This document shows positions 62,293 through 64,000 of a stretch of DNA of 64,000 bases, piece after piece. Below the pieces are notes generated by a model, which was given only the letters and a program-made list of their open reading frames with translations, did no database searches and was not told the DNA's origin. Origin of the DNA: Terrabacter sp. Root181 (lineage in GTDB: Bacteria > Actinomycetota > Actinomycetes > Actinomycetales > Dermatophilaceae); assembly GCF_001428505.1 (NCBI RefSeq), contig NZ_LMHU01000001.1, positions 1,691,813 to 1,755,812 of the forward strand. Reading direction: 5' to 3'. A program made the translations under genes and the position numbers. Numbering within the stretch: the first letter of the stretch is position 1; each line of letters begins with the position of its first letter.

Positions 62293-63153
62293 GTGCCGGA
62301 GCTGCCCGAGGTCGAGGTCGTGCGCCGCGGCCTCGAGGACCACGTGGTCGGTCGCCACGTCACGCGCGCCCGCATCACCGGGGTACGCGTGGCGCGCCGT
62401 CACGACGCCGGCCCGGAGGACCTCGCGGCGCGCCTGCACGACGTGACCGTGACCGCGGCGTCACGTCGCGGCAAGTACCTCTGGCTCGCTCTCGACGGCG
62501 AGGACGCCCTCATCGTCCACCTCGGGATGAGCGGCCAGATGCTCGTCGAGCCGGCCGACGCGCCGCTCGAGAAGCACTGCCACGCCCGTTTCGACTTCTC
62601 CGACGGCGGCCCGCAGCTCCGTTTCGTCGACCAGCGGACCTTCGGGGGGCTCGCACTGTCGCCGCTGCGCGACGACGGGATCCCCGAGTCCGTCGCCCAC
62701 ATCGCGCCCGACCCCTTCGAGCCGGTCTACGACCAGGCCGCGGTCGTGCGCCGGATGAAGCAGCGCGACAGCGCGGTCAAGCGGGCCCTGCTCGACCAGT
62801 CGCTCGTCTCGGGGATCGGCAACATCTATGCCGACGAGGCGCTCTGGCGCGCGAAGGTGCACGGCGAGCGGCTGTGCTCCTCGCTGACGAAGCCCACGCT
62901 CGGTCGCGTGCTCGACCATGCTCGCGACGTCATGGCCGAGGCGCTCGGCCAGGGCGGCACGAGCTTCGACGCGCTCTACGTCAACGTCAACGGAGCGAGC
63001 GGCTACTTCGACCGCTCGCTCCACGCGTACGGCCGCGCCGGGACGCCGTGCGACCGCTGCGGCGCGACCATGCGGCGCGAGCAGTTCATGAACCGCTCGT
63101 CCTTCTCGTGCCCCGTCTGTCAGCCCCGACCGAGACGCCGCAGCCCGTCCTGA
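62293..63153 (+). CDS. mutM: Formamidopyrimidine-DNA glycosylase
   Basis: Excises 8-oxoguanine and FaPy lesions. 286 residues: the catalytic Pro start [22 protein letters not shown] near 78, the H2TH segment [26 protein letters not shown] near 165-190 and the zinc finger [24 protein letters not shown] near 253. GTG 62293 is required because the N-terminal proline is the nucleophile. Last gene of the yceD-rpmF-rnc-mutM run. Confidence 0.95.
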   Translation: MPELPEVEVVRRGLEDHVVGRHVTRARITGVRVARRHDAGPEDLAARLHDVTVTAASRRGKYLWLALDGEDALIVHLGMSGQMLVEPADAPLEKHCHARFDFSDGGPQLRFVDQRTFGGLALSPLRDDGIPESVAHIAPDPFEPVYDQAAVVRRMKQRDSAVKRALLDQSLVSGIGNIYADEALWRAKVHGERLCSSLTKPTLGRVLDHARDVMAEALGQGGTSFDALYVNVNGASGYFDRSLHAYGRAGTPCDRCGATMRREQFMNRSSFSCPVCQPRPRRRSPS

Positions 63154-63215
63154 CCGTCAGGGACGGCGAACGGGCTGCGAGCAGGGTGGTGGGGTCGTCC
63201 GGTGTCGGCGTGTCG

Positions 63216-63548
63216 TCAGTCCCCGCTCGGGCGACGCTTCGGGGCCGGGCGCGCCGCGTCGTCGTCGACGGGCTCGACGTGCGCGGGCACGATGATCGGC
63301 TTGATCCGGGCCCAGACGAAGAAGAAGGCGCTCATGGCGAGCAGGACGATGCCGGCCCAGAGGTTGGCGTTGACGCCGCCGGTCTTCTGCAGCGACTGGT
63401 CGCCGAAGATCCCCATGACGAGCAGGATCAGGCCGTAGAGGCCGAGCAGGGCGCCGATGAAGTTGCGGATGTCGAAGGCGCCCGCGGTGTGCCGCTGGCC
63501 TCGCTGCTCGTCGGGGTCAGGGGCGTCGAGCCGGTGCTGGTCACTCAT
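63216..63548 (-). CDS. Small two-segment membrane protein next to a sodium symporter
   Basis: 110 residues with two membrane segments (FIGALLGLYGLILLVMGIF near 30 and LWAGIVLLAMSAFFFVWARI near 62), a charged N-terminus and a basic, proline-rich C-terminus. The upstream symporter gene ends 13 nt before the ATG, so it may be an accessory subunit. I do not recognise a named family. ATG 63548 is chosen; longer frames cover the symporter. Confidence 0.75.
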   Translation of the reverse strand: MSDQHRLDAPDPDEQRGQRHTAGAFDIRNFIGALLGLYGLILLVMGIFGDQSLQKTGGVNANLWAGIVLLAMSAFFFVWARIKPIIVPAHVEPVDDDAARPAPKRRPSGD

Positions 63549-63561
63549 GTCGAGGCTCCTG

Positions 63562-64000
63562 TCAGAACAAGAAGTTGAGGATGATGACGAGGCCGAGCGA
63601 GATGCCGGCCAGGGGGAGCGTGCGGCGGTACCACGGCATCGTGCGCTCCTCGGGGTCGACGAGCTCCTCGCTCGGCGTCTCGGAGTAGACGAGACCACGC
63701 AGCTCGGCGGACGTCTTGGGCTCGGTCACGAGCGACACGCCGACGCTGAGCACGATGTCGACGACGAAGGCGGCCGATGCCGCCACGAAGGCCGCGCCCT
63801 GGCCGCTCAGCGGGATCACCCCGAGGCTCGCCGACCCGAAGCCGTCCTCGCTGAGGAACGAGACGAGCACGGCCGAGAGCGTGCCGGCCGACAGGCCGAC
63901 CCACCCGGCGGTGGCCGTCATGCGCTTCCAGAACATGCCGAGGATGAAAGTCGCGAACAGTGGTGCGTTGAAGAACCCGAACAGCGACTGGAGGTAGTCC
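63562..64000 (-). CDS. Sodium:solute symporter (SSS family), C-terminal part, 5' end outside window
   Basis: The frame is open to the window edge and reads DYLQSLFGFFNAPLFATFIL followed by GMFWKRMTATAGW, the conserved helix of SGLT-like sodium:sugar symporters. At least three more membrane segments follow (WVGLSAGTLSAVLVSFLS, AAFVAASAAFVVDIVLSVGVSL and the final LAGISLGLVIILNFLF). A sugar or organic-ion substrate is likely; the binding-site half lies beyond 64000. The ATG at 63936 is internal, not the start. Confidence 0.85.
   Translation of the reverse strand, partial: DYLQSLFGFFNAPLFATFILGMFWKRMTATAGWVGLSAGTLSAVLVSFLSEDGFGSASLGVIPLSGQGAAFVAASAAFVVDIVLSVGVSLVTEPKTSAELRGLVYSETPSEELVDPEERTMPWYRRTLPLAGISLGLVIILNFLF

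Overview
The window is a high-GC chromosomal segment of an actinobacterium, most likely in or near the family Intrasporangiaceae. That placement is inferred from gene content: an HU protein with a Lys/Ala tail, an NdgR-type IclR regulator beside leuCD, a BioQ-type biotin regulator, F420 enzymes, a DUF222/HNH protein and many leaderless start sites. Most genes are housekeeping or amino-acid metabolism. There is one small acquired or rearranged patch, and I see no prophage, CRISPR array or large biosynthetic cluster.

Layout. 1-6381: serA, a permease-like AI-2E protein, two very short ORFs, leuB and ilvE. 6400-17576: a HAD phosphatase, then a tight cluster of APC permease, choline-kinase-like protein, FAD/GcvT oxidoreductase, FCD/GntR regulator, glutamine-synthetase-like ligase, aldehyde dehydrogenase, SDR and class I amidotransferase. 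The cluster looks like an amine catabolic pathway that works through gamma-glutamyl intermediates. 17577-19500: an isoleucine-type attenuator and citramalate synthase. 19479-24580: bioBAFD, divergent from bioQ across a double operator. 24768-30584: a VOC protein, a DUF222/HNH protein, then a 2.9 kb foreign-looking patch (IS5 remnant, DUF6056-like membrane protein, deazaflavin oxidoreductase) bounded by two 125-bp copies of a glycosylase gene end. 30655-36308: SagB-type oxidoreductase, FAH-family hydrolase, gltX, GNAT, HAD, tRNA-Gln and tRNA-Glu.

36439-46679: a decayed alpha/beta hydrolase, an MprF-like protein, a MerR regulator with a double operator, a DUF4188 protein, fgd, an L,D-transpeptidase, ndgR, leuCD and hup with a 90-bp internal tandem repeat. 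46759-64000: cofC fused to a small OB-like domain, plsC-gpsA, a trans-sulfuration enzyme, ddl, a DUF3515 lipoprotein, a stand-alone RAM protein, thiL, rpmB, a fructosamine kinase, DAK2-recG-rsmD, coaD, yceD-rpmF-rnc-mutM, and the end of a sodium:solute symporter.

Functionally, the branched-chain amino-acid genes (leuB, ilvE, cimA, leuCD, with serA nearby) are scattered. The cimA leader carries a textbook attenuator, a second branched-chain-rich leaderless peptide lies upstream of leuB, and leuCD is divergent from an NdgR homologue over a perfect palindrome. F420 use shows in fgd, cofC and a DDN-like protein. Several genes have a TANNNT -10 box 6-8 nt before the start codon, which points to leaderless mRNAs.
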